Shown here: positions 7,581 to 17,361 of the stretch, one piece after another
Numbering within the stretch: position 1 is the stretch's first letter
How the letters are laid out: each line of letters starts with the position of its first letter
Assembly: GCA_001970955.1 (NCBI GenBank)
Contig: MPUH01001225.1
Location: forward strand, 1-20,721
DNA: 20,721 nt
From: Stentor coeruleus
Taxonomy: Eukaryota > Ciliophora > Heterotrichea > Heterotrichida > Stentoridae
Direction of reading: 5' to 3'
The notes under the pieces: generated by a model
The model's database searches: none
Told to the model about the DNA's origin: nothing
The model's input: the letters and a program-made list of their open reading frames with translations, nothing else
Translations under genes and position numbers: made by a program

Positions 7581-8298
7581 TTTTCGTATTATTATAAAAA
7601 AAATTACTTTTTGCTTTAAAGGTAAGACAAGTTGAAAACATTTTTTAGAAAATAAGAATGTGACTGCTTTGATTCATTTGCTAATAGGGAAATGATGAAG
7701 TTTTTCATGGATTTTGGTGAAGAAGTTATGTAATGTTGAAATATCACGACTTTTATGGTAACTAGCAGTGATAGATATTAATCAAATAGGCAATAAAAAT
7801 TAAGATTTCAGCATGGATTTAACAGAAAAGTAATTTGATATATATATATCAGTCCTGAAATATTCTTATATATTTTTATAAGTGCATTCCTTTTGATTGA
7901 ATTTACCATTAAATCATATAGATATAATTTTAAATGACTTTTTATTCTTAAATTTTTAGCTTAATATATACTAGCAGTATATTTCACTTCAACAAAAATA
8001 TATTGATTTAAGTTATAATAATCCATAAAACTTATATCCCTATTCAAAACATTCAAACCATAATTATCTACCCTTATTGCCTCAGCTTTTACCAAATACA
8101 TCAAAACTCCAGCATAAAAATTCTATCACAGCTCACAATTAATATATAGAACTCAACAAAAGCCTTCCTTTCATCTTATAAAATCCTTTTTAATCTATTA
8201 TTTTAATTATTTCCTCATCTAACAATCTAATCTAAAATTCATTACATTTTTTATCATATAATCCTCTAAAAATCTCTGCCTCCATTACTTGATAATAA
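7581..8298. promoter_or_regulatory. divergent intergenic with mirrored strand skew
   Basis: This region lies between the 5' ends of the myristoylated protein (minus) and OST48 (plus). The left half is G-over-C on the plus strand. The right half is strongly C-over-G (about 59 C to 8 G in 8041-8298 by hand count). The switch falls near 7860, by a perfect palindrome TGATATATATATATCA at 7836-7851. I infer two 5' flanks back to back. No individual motif can be assigned. Confidence 0.45.
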
Positions 8299-9516
8299 AT
8301 GGAGTTGCTTTTTCTTAGTCTCTCAATCCTATCTGTCTTTACATCAGCAGCAGATGTTTTAGTTCTTATGGACCATACAGATATAAAGGAATCTCATTCA
8401 TTATTCTTTGACAGCATCATATCTCGTGGGCACAAAATTACATACAAGCTTCCAGATTCTCAAGGTTTGAAGCTTGAGAAGTTTGATGATTATTTATACT
8501 CAACTGTGATTTTGATGTGTCCTGGTGAAGGTATTATATATTTAGACCTTAATGGAAAAGTTTCAGTGTCTGATCTAGTCAAATTCTCTGATAATGGAGG
8601 TAATCTCATCATATTCGGAGATGTTGACGCAGCAAGTCACTATAGAAGACTTGTAAATGATTTTGGTGTGGACTTTTATGAACAAGGAACAAGACTTTAT
8701 AATGAAAAAAAGGAAAAAATTGTTGCTACAACCAATATGACGGGTCCTGTGAGCATACTTTCAACATCAAAATCTCCACTTAAATTCTCAGGAATTGGGC
8801 TTTATTATAACCAAAACTCCAAATTACTCACCCCTTTAATTTCAACAAGCAAAGACCAATTTGTGAGAAATGAGTTCAAAAAAACTGATGTTAAAGAACC
8901 TGCTATTGTTGCCGTAGCTTTTCAAGGTAGAAATAATGTTAGAGCTGTAATTGTTGGATCAGTTGATATCTGTGCTAATCTAAACATGAAAGATGAAAGT
9001 TTAAGCAACAACAAAATATGTGTAGAACTCTCTAAATGGGCATTTCAAGAAAAATCTGTTTTAAGATATAGTGGTGTAACTCATTACAAAGCTGGAAGCA
9101 AAAATAATAAAGGATACTTAGAAGGTGAGTATACAATAAATGATGATTTAGTGTTTTCTATTGATATTGAAGAATTAAAAGGAGGAAGCTGGCAGGCACA
9201 TAAAACTAGCAAAGCTTATGTTGAGTTTGTAATGCTTGAGCCAAAAATCAGAAAGTATCTTGAATTCAAAAATGGAAGTTTGGTTACTCAATTCAGAGCT
9301 CCTGATATTCATGGAGTTTACCAGTTTAAAGTGTTTTTGAATGATGCTGGATATTCATGGATTGAAAGTGCTACCAAAGTCACTGTTAGGCCTTATAAGC
9401 ACAATCAGTTTGAAAGGTTTTTAACTTGTGCTTATCCTTATTATGCTAGTGTGTTTGCTAGTATGAGCGGTTTCGTCGTCTTTAGCTTTTATTTCCTTTA
9501 TCATAAGAATTCATAA
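8299..9516 (+). CDS. DDOST: oligosaccharyltransferase 48 kDa subunit (OST48/WBP1)
   Basis: This 405-residue protein is a subunit of the ER complex that transfers glycans to Asn of nascent proteins. It has an N-terminal signal peptide (about 1-17, cut near TSAAD), the DVLVLMDH start of the lumenal fold, the family segment GGNLIIFGDVD (~100-110), a beta-domain with YTINDDLVFSIDI (family YRIKDxxxF), and DIHGVYQFKV. The highly conserved end, VRPYKHNQFERFLTCAYPYYAS, is followed by one C-terminal transmembrane helix (~379-400) and a short cytosolic tail, HKNS. Length is close to the family norm (430-455) and the frame is uninterrupted. The start Met directly begins the signal peptide. It converges with the ULK-like kinase, leaving 101 bases between the stops. 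Confidence 0.95.
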   Translation: MELLFLSLSILSVFTSAADVLVLMDHTDIKESHSLFFDSIISRGHKITYKLPDSQGLKLEKFDDYLYSTVILMCPGEGIIYLDLNGKVSVSDLVKFSDNGGNLIIFGDVDAASHYRRLVNDFGVDFYEQGTRLYNEKKEKIVATTNMTGPVSILSTSKSPLKFSGIGLYYNQNSKLLTPLISTSKDQFVRNEFKKTDVKEPAIVAVAFQGRNNVRAVIVGSVDICANLNMKDESLSNNKICVELSKWAFQEKSVLRYSGVTHYKAGSKNNKGYLEGEYTINDDLVFSIDIEELKGGSWQAHKTSKAYVEFVMLEPKIRKYLEFKNGSLVTQFRAPDIHGVYQFKVFLNDAGYSWIESATKVTVRPYKHNQFERFLTCAYPYYASVFASMSGFVVFSFYFLYHKNS

Positions 9517-9617
9517 TCGCTTTAGTTATTAAAAATCTTTAGGCATATGGAGTTTACGTTTATAAGAATCTTGCAATTGTTTAAAAGGGTTTTATTAAAT
9601 TACCTAGAATTATTTAC

Positions 9618-10970
9618 CTAAATAAAAAAGCTAAATGATTTCAATTCATTATAAAGCTCATATGCTGATCTACAATTTGGATTAAAGCTCATCAAGGCTT
9701 CAAGGAGCATAAGCATGTATATAACTTCCCCTCCTGAATTTTTCAGAATCATGCATTCTTCAATAATTTTATTTGAAATCGAATCATTCTTATTATTTTC
9801 AAGTAATTTTTTTTTTTCTTCTTCACCATACTTCATGAGTCCAGTCATTTCTTGATCCTTAAATGCTTTTAACTCATCTATCTTTTCATTTATTTGACTG
9901 ACAAAATATGTTTGATTTGAATAAATTTGCCTTAAATCTTCCATGGACTTGATATTTTCCAAAAAGAGGAAAAATGTATGATTTAGAAGTAATAAAAATA
10001 TGCTTTCATCTGAATCTTGATATGATGTTGCAAGAAGAAGGAATTTTTCGATTGTTTCTTTTTTTTGAATGCAATTTGAGATTATTTCAGATATTTCATT
10101 TTTCGATAAGGTTTCGCTTTGATCAAGTTGGGATTTTGATTTTGGAAAGGATTGCTTCATTAAAACTATTGACTCTATAGGGTCTTGAATAAATGGAAAT
10201 AAAAGCAATTCTTCAAATGATGGTCGAGAATTATAATCGAAAGTTAGCATTGCTGAAATTAGAGATTTGACTTCTTCAGGAGCATTTTCATCATCAGGAA
10301 AGTTAATAGGCGCTTTTTGTTGAGCTTTGAGGACTTCAATGGATAATGCCTCAAAAGGAGTAACTCCATAAATCAACTCATAAAACACTACACCCAAGCT
10401 CCACACATCAGCTTTATAAGTATAAAAAGTGTCATTATATATCTCAGGGGCCATATACAAAGGAGTCCCAAGAATACTCTGAACCATACTATTGCTAACC
10501 TGTCTAGCAAAGCCAAAATCACCAATTTTAATATTGGCATTTTCGATATCAAAAGAAGTCAATAATAAATTAGCAGGTTTAATATCCCTATGCATAATTT
10601 GATTTTTTTCTAAATTATTCAAAGTTCTGACAAGTTCTCTAGCCCATTTTTTAACTATTTTGTATGGAACGTTATTATGCTTTTCCAAATACCTACTAAG
10701 ATCAAGTCCTTCACAGTATTCCATAACAAAATAGATATTGTTTTTAGTTTTTAGGGCTTCATAAAATGAGAGAACATTGGGCTCTTGTATTTGTGACAAA
10801 AGGTGTATTTCATTATTTACAATATGAAATTGGTTGTCTGATATATCTTTTATTGGTATTCTTTTTAAAGCTACTATTTGGTTTGATTCTTGGTTTCTAG
10901 CTTTAAAGATAGTTCCAAATGAACCTTTAGCAATTTCTTGTTCTATTAAATACTTTCCAACTTTTAGCAT
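9618..10970 (-). CDS. ULK/Atg1-like Ser/Thr protein kinase
   Basis: This 450-residue protein has an N-terminal kinase domain (~7-266). Landmarks are AKGSFGTI (14-21), K36 in VALKRI, MEYCEGLDLSRYL, HRDIKPANLL (127-136), DFGFAR (151-156), GTPLYMAPE (168-176) and DVWSLGV. All catalytic residues are intact. HRDIKPANLLL, GTPLYMAPEI and the 'YCEGxDLSxYL' hinge are typical of the ULK/Atg1 (unc-51-like) group, which starts autophagy or, in ULK3/ULK4/Fused types, acts in signalling and cilia. The C-terminal ~180 residues are predicted helical with no domain I can name. Ciliates have many such kinases, so a specific autophagy role is inference. Confidence 0.88.
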   Translation of the reverse strand: MLKVGKYLIEQEIAKGSFGTIFKARNQESNQIVALKRIPIKDISDNQFHIVNNEIHLLSQIQEPNVLSFYEALKTKNNIYFVMEYCEGLDLSRYLEKHNNVPYKIVKKWARELVRTLNNLEKNQIMHRDIKPANLLLTSFDIENANIKIGDFGFARQVSNSMVQSILGTPLYMAPEIYNDTFYTYKADVWSLGVVFYELIYGVTPFEALSIEVLKAQQKAPINFPDDENAPEEVKSLISAMLTFDYNSRPSFEELLLFPFIQDPIESIVLMKQSFPKSKSQLDQSETLSKNEISEIISNCIQKKETIEKFLLLATSYQDSDESIFLLLLNHTFFLFLENIKSMEDLRQIYSNQTYFVSQINEKIDELKAFKDQEMTGLMKYGEEEKKKLLENNKNDSISNKIIEECMILKNSGGEVIYMLMLLEALMSFNPNCRSAYELYNELKSFSFFI

Positions 10971-11968
10971 TTATTCTATATTTATATAGTAAAGAACTCA
11001 TATTTTACTTACAGGAATATATAGAGGAAATGAAAGTATTTAAGAATATAAGAGTAATAAAAGAAAAGAAAAGAAAATAGCAAAGTTTCCATTGTGAAAA
11101 AGCATAAGAAAATTAAATAATGGTAGTTGAGGTAAATTGTTTTATACTGAAATCTGGAAAATGATTGAAATAAATAATGAAAAATACTTTTTCGTTGATG
11201 TAATTATTCCAATTAATGCTATCAGTAGTAATTTATAAGATTTATTAATAAATTATCTCCATAATGTGAGTTGTGAATACACAATTTAAAATTTGTTAAT
11301 TTTAAACATCAAGAAATGCTCAATATAAAAACTATTAAAAACTTAAAATAAAGGATGGACTTAATTTACACAGTAACCACTCTAGCGATAATTTAAATTG
11401 ATAAAAAAACTTAGAAATATATGTAATGTATGTATTTTATATTAATAAACTCATGATCATCATATACATGTAAAATTAAATTTTATGCTGTATTTTCTAC
11501 CTACACAATATTATAAAAATTCTATTAAAAAAGTTTTTAACTTCTCTAATATAGTGGAATAAACTACAAAAATTTGTCAAGCTAGCTTCAAACTAATTAT
11601 AATGTTTATATTCAAAAATACTATAAATTTAGTATCCATATTATATAACATGGGTAAAAAAACTCGAGTTTCTTATCTAAAATCCAAATAAACCTTAATC
11701 TACAATAGCAACTATTATTTACCCATCACCTTTACCCATAACTATTACCTAAATTTATCATTTTATCAATTTCCTCAATTTAACCTCCAATTTTTCTGGA
11801 GACTTATTTCTTATTCCCATATTTACAAAGACCCAAACAAACCACCTGACAAATTTCTTACGAATTTTGCAAAAACCATAAAAATTAAACTTTCGATTTT
11901 GTCTATAAAGCCTCAAAGATATTTTTCATTCTAATCCCATATAATACTAAAATCAATACCTTAATCCT
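10971..11968. promoter_or_regulatory. 1-kb divergent intergenic with mirrored strand skew
   Basis: This separates the 5' ends of the ULK-like kinase (minus) and the P5B ATPase (plus). The left ~130 bases on plus are purine-rich, with an (AAAAG)n run near 11058-11078. The right ~270 are strongly C-over-G (about 62 C to 12 G in 11701-11968 by hand count). The middle is plain AT-rich with no gene I can support; a short ATG frame at 11161 is only 25 codons. Confidence 0.45.
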
Positions 11969-14900
11969 ATGCATTTTTGTTTGTGGTGTTTATTAATGAA
12001 TAAAAATGATCCGCTGATAAGATCATCTGAGAAACTCGAATGTGTTATGCATAAAGACGTTGAAGACGATGCAGTGATTAGTGAAATTACCGCTATGAAG
12101 ATTCACAATCTAAAAAACATTATATTTTGGCTGATTGTGATGATGACTGGAGGATTATTTTATCTGCTCTGCTACTGGTTTCCAAGTCTGCGAATTAAAT
12201 TTTCATGGGCCTCCTGCAGCGTCGAACAATGTAGTCATGTTTCAGTTAAGTCGAAATTTTTCAGTTCTTTCACCCCTGTCTTACGTATTTTTTCTGTAAC
12301 CCGAGGGGAGTTGACGATTTTTAACTATCAAGAACTTGCCTATTATTATGATGGGCAAAAATTTCAACCCTTATATTTCAATAGCCACCTTCCAAATAAA
12401 ACGATTATTGACAATTATAGTCATGGTTATACAAATGATGAAGAAATATCAGAAATGAGGACACTTTATGGGATGTGCCAAATACTCGTTCCAATAGTGC
12501 CTTTGTGTAAAATGATAGTCGGGGAAATTTTCAACCCTTTTTACATGTTTCAAGTATATAGTGTGACATTGTGGTACTTTGAAAAATATTATTATTATGC
12601 TATTGCTATTGTTTTTATAACTTTAATTTCGCTGGTTTCATCGATATCCACAACTCGTCGTGGAATAATTTCCTTGCATAATCTAGCGAAAAAAGAGTGT
12701 AGTATAACTGTTTTAAGAAAAGGAGTATCAAAAACAATTTCTAGTACTGAACTTGTTCCTGGAGACTTAGTTTATGTTGATTCACATATGGAATTACCTT
12801 GTGACTTATGTTTGATTTCAGGTGGATGCATTGTCCAAGAAGGGATGTTAACAGGTGAGTCGGTACCAGTATTGAAAGATTCACTTGGGTATTTAGATGG
12901 GATTGACTATGATCCAGATGTTGATAAAAGGCATACTTTATATGAGGGGACTAAGGTTATTCAGACAAGAAATTATTCTGGAATCCCTGTTCAAGCTGTC
13001 GTTGTGCGAACTGGATTTGCTACAGTTAAAGGAAGGCTAGTTAGATCTATTATGTTCCCCAAGCCTAATAAATTCAAGTTTTATGAAGACTCGCTGAAGT
13101 TTATTGGTTTTTTAGCATTACTTACATTTTTTGGGTTCTGTGTATGTATTCCTCGTATGATTTACCTTGAATACGCAGATAGTACCATAGCTCTTAGGGT
13201 TTTAGACCTTATTACAATTACTGTGCCACCAGCTTTACCTGCTTGTATGGCTGCAGGAACAGCATTTGCTATATCTCGATTGAAAAAACAGAAAATTTAT
13301 TGTATTTCCCCTAATAGAGTCAATGTTGCAGGAAGAATTGATATGGTTGTTTTTGATAAAACAGGGACTTTGACTGAAGATGGTATGAATTTGCTTGGCG
13401 TCCAAGCGAGTGATGGCAAATCAATGGAAGAACTTAAGACAAATCCAAAAGATGAAGGGATGATTTTTCTTGAATGCATGGCTTCTTGTCATTCACTTGC
13501 TATTGTTAACCAAGAATTAGTTGGAGATACTCAAGATTTGCAAATTTTCAGAAGTACTGGGTGGATATATGAAGAAGCTGAAGGTGATGTTTATGATCCT
13601 ATTGTCAAAGCTGTTGTCAGGCCAAGTCCAGAGATCGACCCTGTTGATGTTGGCCAAGATTTGGAAGGTACATCAATGAGTATTATTAACATTGGGTATG
13701 AATTAGGAATTTTACATATTTTCCATTTCACTTCTAAACTCAAGAGAATGGGTGTTATTGTCAAAAATATTAAATATGATCGGCTTGTATATTATACTAA
13801 AGGTGCACCAGAAGTAATTCTTGATAAATGCAAAAGTGTACCTGAAGATATTAATATTGTCTTAGCAAAATATACAAGAAAAGGATATCGAGTCTTAGCA
13901 TGTGCTTTTGACTACTTAGAAAATTTTGATTACACTATGATGAAATCAACAAAAATTGAGGATTTAGAAAATGGCCTTACTTTTATTGGCCTGATTGTCC
14001 TCCAAAACAAACTCAAAGATCAAACTATTCCATCTTTACAAAAACTTACTGAAGCGAATATAAAAACTGTTATGGCCACAGGCGATGCTGTACTTACTGG
14101 GATTTCAGTCGGTCGCGAATGTGGTCTTATCCACCCAGAAACTCCAGTTTTCTTAGGTGAACTTGAAGGTGAAAAAATAGTCTGGCAAGTCTTTGGTACT
14201 GATGATGCTTCACATTTAACTAAACTTCGAAGACCTCCTTGGATCGACTATACTTTTGCTGAAAACTATGCCTTAGCTCTAACTGGAGCTGCTTTTACAA
14301 AAATCTTACATATGGCTGAGACTGAAACCCATGAAGAACAAAAAGCTTTACAGCTTTGTCTAGAAAAATGCAAAATCTATGCAAGAATGGCTCCTGAGCA
14401 TAAGACCATACTAGTTGAAAAATTACAAACAAGAGGTTATTTAGTAGGTATGTGTGGTGATGGTGCAAATGATTGTGGAGCATTAAAAACAGCAGATGTA
14501 GGTGTATCATTAAGTGAAGCTGATTCTTCTATAGCTGCACCTTTTACAAGTCAAGTTGCAGATATATCAAGTGTGTTAATTGTATTAAAAGAAGGTAGAT
14601 GTGCATTAACAACATCAATACAGTGTTTTAAATATATGGCTTTATATTCTTTGATACAATTTACAACAGTGAGTTTCTTGTATTGGTATTTGGGTAATCT
14701 TACTAATAACCAGTTTTTATTATTTGATTTGATAACTGTTATGCCTTTAGCTGTATTTATGAGTATGACTGGACCTTATAAAGAACTTAGTAGGCATCAG
14801 CCACCTTCAGAATTAGTATCATTGAGGATTTTAACCTCAGTTGTCCTTCAAGCTGTACTTCAAGCTGTATTTCAATTAGGTGCATATACAATTGCAGTTT

Positions 14901-15337
14901 TAACTTTTCATAAATTTCCTAATATTGAACCAGGAGATGACCCTGGATTTTATACAATTGAAGATAGTGTTGTTTGTTATATATCATGGTATGAATATCA
15001 AGTCATGTGCTTAGCATTTTCTATAGGAAAACCATGGAAAAAACCTTCTTATACGAATAAATACTTAACTTGCTATCAGATTTTCTTAGTGATATTAACA
15101 ACTTATGCTTTGTTTTTCCAAAATGATATTGTTCGTTATCTTATCAATGTAAATATTATATAGACTAAACCTTTGCCATTACATTATAAGTTTATACTTT
15201 TAGGCATTGTTGGCTTTTATTTTGTTGGTACTTATTTGATTGAAAAAATATTAGTCCCTTGGATTGATAACAAACACAGGAAAAAAAAGACGACTAAAAT
15301 CCAAGATAAAATGGCTCAAGATTTGCATTTTTTGTAA
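11969..15337 (+). CDS. P5B-type ATPase (ATP13A2/YPK9-like), one 15-nt intron
   Basis: The spliced product is 1117 residues (exons 11969-15148 and 15164-15337). P5B ATPases sit in late endosome/lysosome membranes; ATP13A2 exports polyamines to the cytosol. The PPALP motif in M4 (420-424) marks the P5B rather than the P5A (PPELP) class. Others are the actuator TGES (295-298), phosphorylation-site DKTGTLTEDG starting at D463, nucleotide-binding KGAPE (611-615) and hinge GDGANDCGALK (830-840). An N-terminal hydrophobic segment lies at ~51-72, and P5B-specific text such as EIFNPFYMFQVYSVTLW precedes the first core helices. Exon 2 supplies a hydrophobic segment (FILLGIVGFYFVGTYLI) and a basic tail. 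ATG 11969 is the first Met; Met10 is an alternative. All catalytic motifs are intact. Confidence 0.95.
15149..15163 (+). other. 15-nt intron in the P5B ATPase gene
   Basis: The sequence is GTAAATATTATATAG, phase 0, ending in an in-frame TAG. It differs from the AGC-kinase intron at only two positions. Retention would stop the protein just before its last membrane segment; removal adds 57 residues including that segment and the basic cytosolic tail. Confidence 0.93.
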
Positions 15338-15651
15338 TTTTTATGCAGTAGAAAAAGTTTAGCAATGAGCAATGAGCAAAGTAGTTAGATAATTAAATTA
15401 GATTATAAAAGAATGAGTTAAAAGTTCATCATAACACTTACAGTTTTATTAAAAAAACTACTTGTTTCTAACCCGATTTTCTCATCTTCACAATTTCTAT
15501 ATTTAAAGTTTTTCTTATATAATATCATTAAATTAAAACTTAATCTTTTAATCTTACATCATAACAATTTTTATCTTTATTTTCTAAAAACTTCATACTA
15601 TTATTTGAGTATAAATAATGTATAATTGATTATGTTCATAGCCCCCTTATA
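15338..15651. other. intergenic, no gene seen
   Basis: The 3' flank of the ATPase gene is slightly G-rich and contains a short AGCAATG tandem near 15361. From about 15430 the plus strand becomes C-rich and G-poor toward the next ATG, as in other 5' flanks. I see no other features. Confidence 0.5.
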
Positions 15652-16317
15652 ATGGAAATATCAAGAACTATAAGAGATGACCTAGCTAAAGAGTTTGGGT
15701 TTATAACTTCAGATAAAAAACAAGATCTACCAAGCAAAAGGTCAAGATCACGAAGCTCAACTCCTCAACCAAAAACATCAGCAAGAAGTCAATTGGATAA
15801 ATTGAAAATGACTTTAGATATGGAAGCGCGACAGAAAAAAGTTGAAGAATTCAAGAAAAAACAAGAGGAGAAAAAAAAAATGACAGCAAAAACACTTGGG
15901 GAAACAGAAATCAAAACTAAACCTGTCCAAGCAGAAGTGCAAATTGTCAAAGAAAATAAACTTTCTGCCAATGTAGACCCGATAATTTTGCATGAACATG
16001 ATGAGGATTTGATTTTTGTAAAAAGTTCAAATCCTCAGAAAATCATTGAAATTGATAAAAAGGAAAAAGATTCTAGAGAAAATCGAATCAAATCTTTGTG
16101 TATTACTAAAGTGTGTGATTTTAAATGTAATACAGAAAAAGAAAAATACAGAGGTAGGCAGAAAGGACTTAGAAATGAATTCCCTAAGAGATTATTAGAA
16201 GAGTATCCTTTTTTGAGATCTCCTGATAGGAAAAATGAAATGATTTTTAAATTGTTTGACTCTAAATCTAGCAGGTATGAAATCAGAGAAGCTATAGGCC
16301 GTATTTCCTCAATTTAG
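15652..16317 (+). CDS. basic coiled-coil protein of unknown function
   Basis: This 221-residue, Lys-rich protein has no domain I recognise. A short N-terminal helix is followed by a Ser/Arg-rich stretch (KRSRSRSSTPQP, 29-40), which could be a phosphorylation or nuclear-localisation region. A strongly charged heptad-like segment (about 46-78) is a likely coiled coil. The middle is acidic and probably disordered. A more structured C-terminal part (about 175-221) carries FPKRLLEEYPFLRSPDRK and ends in a helix. Its ATG follows a C-rich flank and the frame is clean to TAG, so I take it as a real gene. The SR-like stretch is too short to call it a splicing factor. Confidence 0.7.
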   Translation: MEISRTIRDDLAKEFGFITSDKKQDLPSKRSRSRSSTPQPKTSARSQLDKLKMTLDMEARQKKVEEFKKKQEEKKKMTAKTLGETEIKTKPVQAEVQIVKENKLSANVDPIILHEHDEDLIFVKSSNPQKIIEIDKKEKDSRENRIKSLCITKVCDFKCNTEKEKYRGRQKGLRNEFPKRLLEEYPFLRSPDRKNEMIFKLFDSKSSRYEIREAIGRISSI

Positions 16318-16610
16318 AATATATTTATTAAAATTTTGTGCAGGATAATTTTATTCATGGTTTTAGTATATAAATCTTCTATTTTATTATGTTTTATTGA
16401 TAAGCAATATTACACTTATCTTTCTTGAAAAATTAATGTGTTTATTTAATTAAACTATAAAGATAATATTAATATGTTTACGTTGTAATTTATTATTAAA
16501 TCAAATATTTTATATACTCCATTTGATAAAATATTTTTTCGCCTAAGCTTTCATTTTTGAAATTTAATCTCTAAAATTTTTAACTATATTATCTCTTTTC
16601 ACAGCGTATT
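16318..16610. other. AT-rich intergenic, no gene seen
   Basis: This is the 3' flank of the coiled-coil gene. It is very rich in A and T with short homopolymers. No open frame or repeat of note on either strand. Confidence 0.5.
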
Positions 16611-17347
16611 TTATTTATAGTATTCATCCACATCAATAACAGAAACTTTAAAGGTTTTTATTGTGTTACTAAGAGTAAAGATATTATAAATGTTATGCAC
16701 ACTTATCATATTATTAGAACTTAAAAAACCTAGGGTAAATTTAATAATGCTTATAATTAATATTAAGCATATTGCCACCGCTGATAATAAAATCATAACT
16801 TTGAGATGAAGTTCCCATCATACTCTTAATCGCAGCATTATTTATATAAACCTCAGTGTAATCTGTATTTTTGTGTATCAGATTAAAAAATCTGCCAACT
16901 TTATTATGAAAATACACAAAATCCCAAGTGAAGTCAAGCTTTCTTTAGGCATAGTACATTTTTCAAACATTATCGTTGTCAAGTTAATGTAGTAATGAAT
17001 CACAGATATTAAATTAAAATAATTCTTACTGAGTAAAATGGTAATACTTTAGCAGCCTTACAGAGAGAAACTTTCATTTCGCATCAGATTTATTAACGTG
17101 AAATATTTACAGTATTTCTGCGTCAAGTTATACTCCGAAAGCAAAAAAACTTAAATAATCACAAATAAAAGCACTGAAAAAAACATAAAAATCCAGCAAA
17201 TAAGTACTATCTCACTATTTATCAATATTAAAATAAAACTCAGTGAGTTTATCTGAAAGAAAGCGATGCCTTAATTTATAAAGTCAATAAAATAATCTTA
17301 TCTAAACACCACTGATTTTTAAAAACTTTATAGTAAACTTTATTCAT
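16611..17347 (-). pseudogene. frame-shifted remnant of a membrane-protein gene
   Basis: The minus strand holds a chain of protein-like open stretches that move through all three frames. An ATG at 17347 starts MNKVYYKVFKNQWCLDKI (to TAA at 17276). Then 39 codons (17154-17270) include two hydrophobic segments (LSFILILINSEIVLICWIF; MFFSVLLFVII). A TAA follows, then 30 codons (17061-17150) with YNLTQKYCKYFTLINLM. Next come 67 stop-free codons (16744-16944) with TEVYINNAAIKSMMG. Last is an ORF (16611-16796) with another hydrophobic start (AVAICLILIISIIKFTLGF). No tiny introns repair the breaks. The family is not certain; it may be one of the large ciliate multi-pass membrane protein families. It starts only 14 bases from the divergent RING gene's ATG. 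Confidence 0.5.
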
Positions 17348-17361
17348 TATATTCAGAAATC

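Noticed and set aside
9974..10180. Open frame on the strand opposite the ULK-like kinase
   Set aside because: It is antisense to a well-supported coding region and shows no protein features of its own. The same holds for the antisense frames within the ATPase, PRPP synthetase, coiled-coil and dehydrogenase genes.
11161..11340. Short plus frame from ATG 11161 that stays protein-like past two stops
   Set aside because: Only 25 codons to the first stop, with stop spacing about that of random AT-rich DNA and no recognisable motif.
13027..13042. 16-nt GTTAAAGGAAGGCTAG in the ATPase as an intron
   Set aside because: It encodes VKGRLV within the conserved P5 ATPase segment before RSI; removing it would shift the frame.
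16020..16041. tRNA T-arm-like AGTTCAAATCC
   Set aside because: It lies inside the coiled-coil gene, with no matching acceptor stem or anticodon arm nearby. I saw no tRNA, rRNA or CRISPR array in the window.
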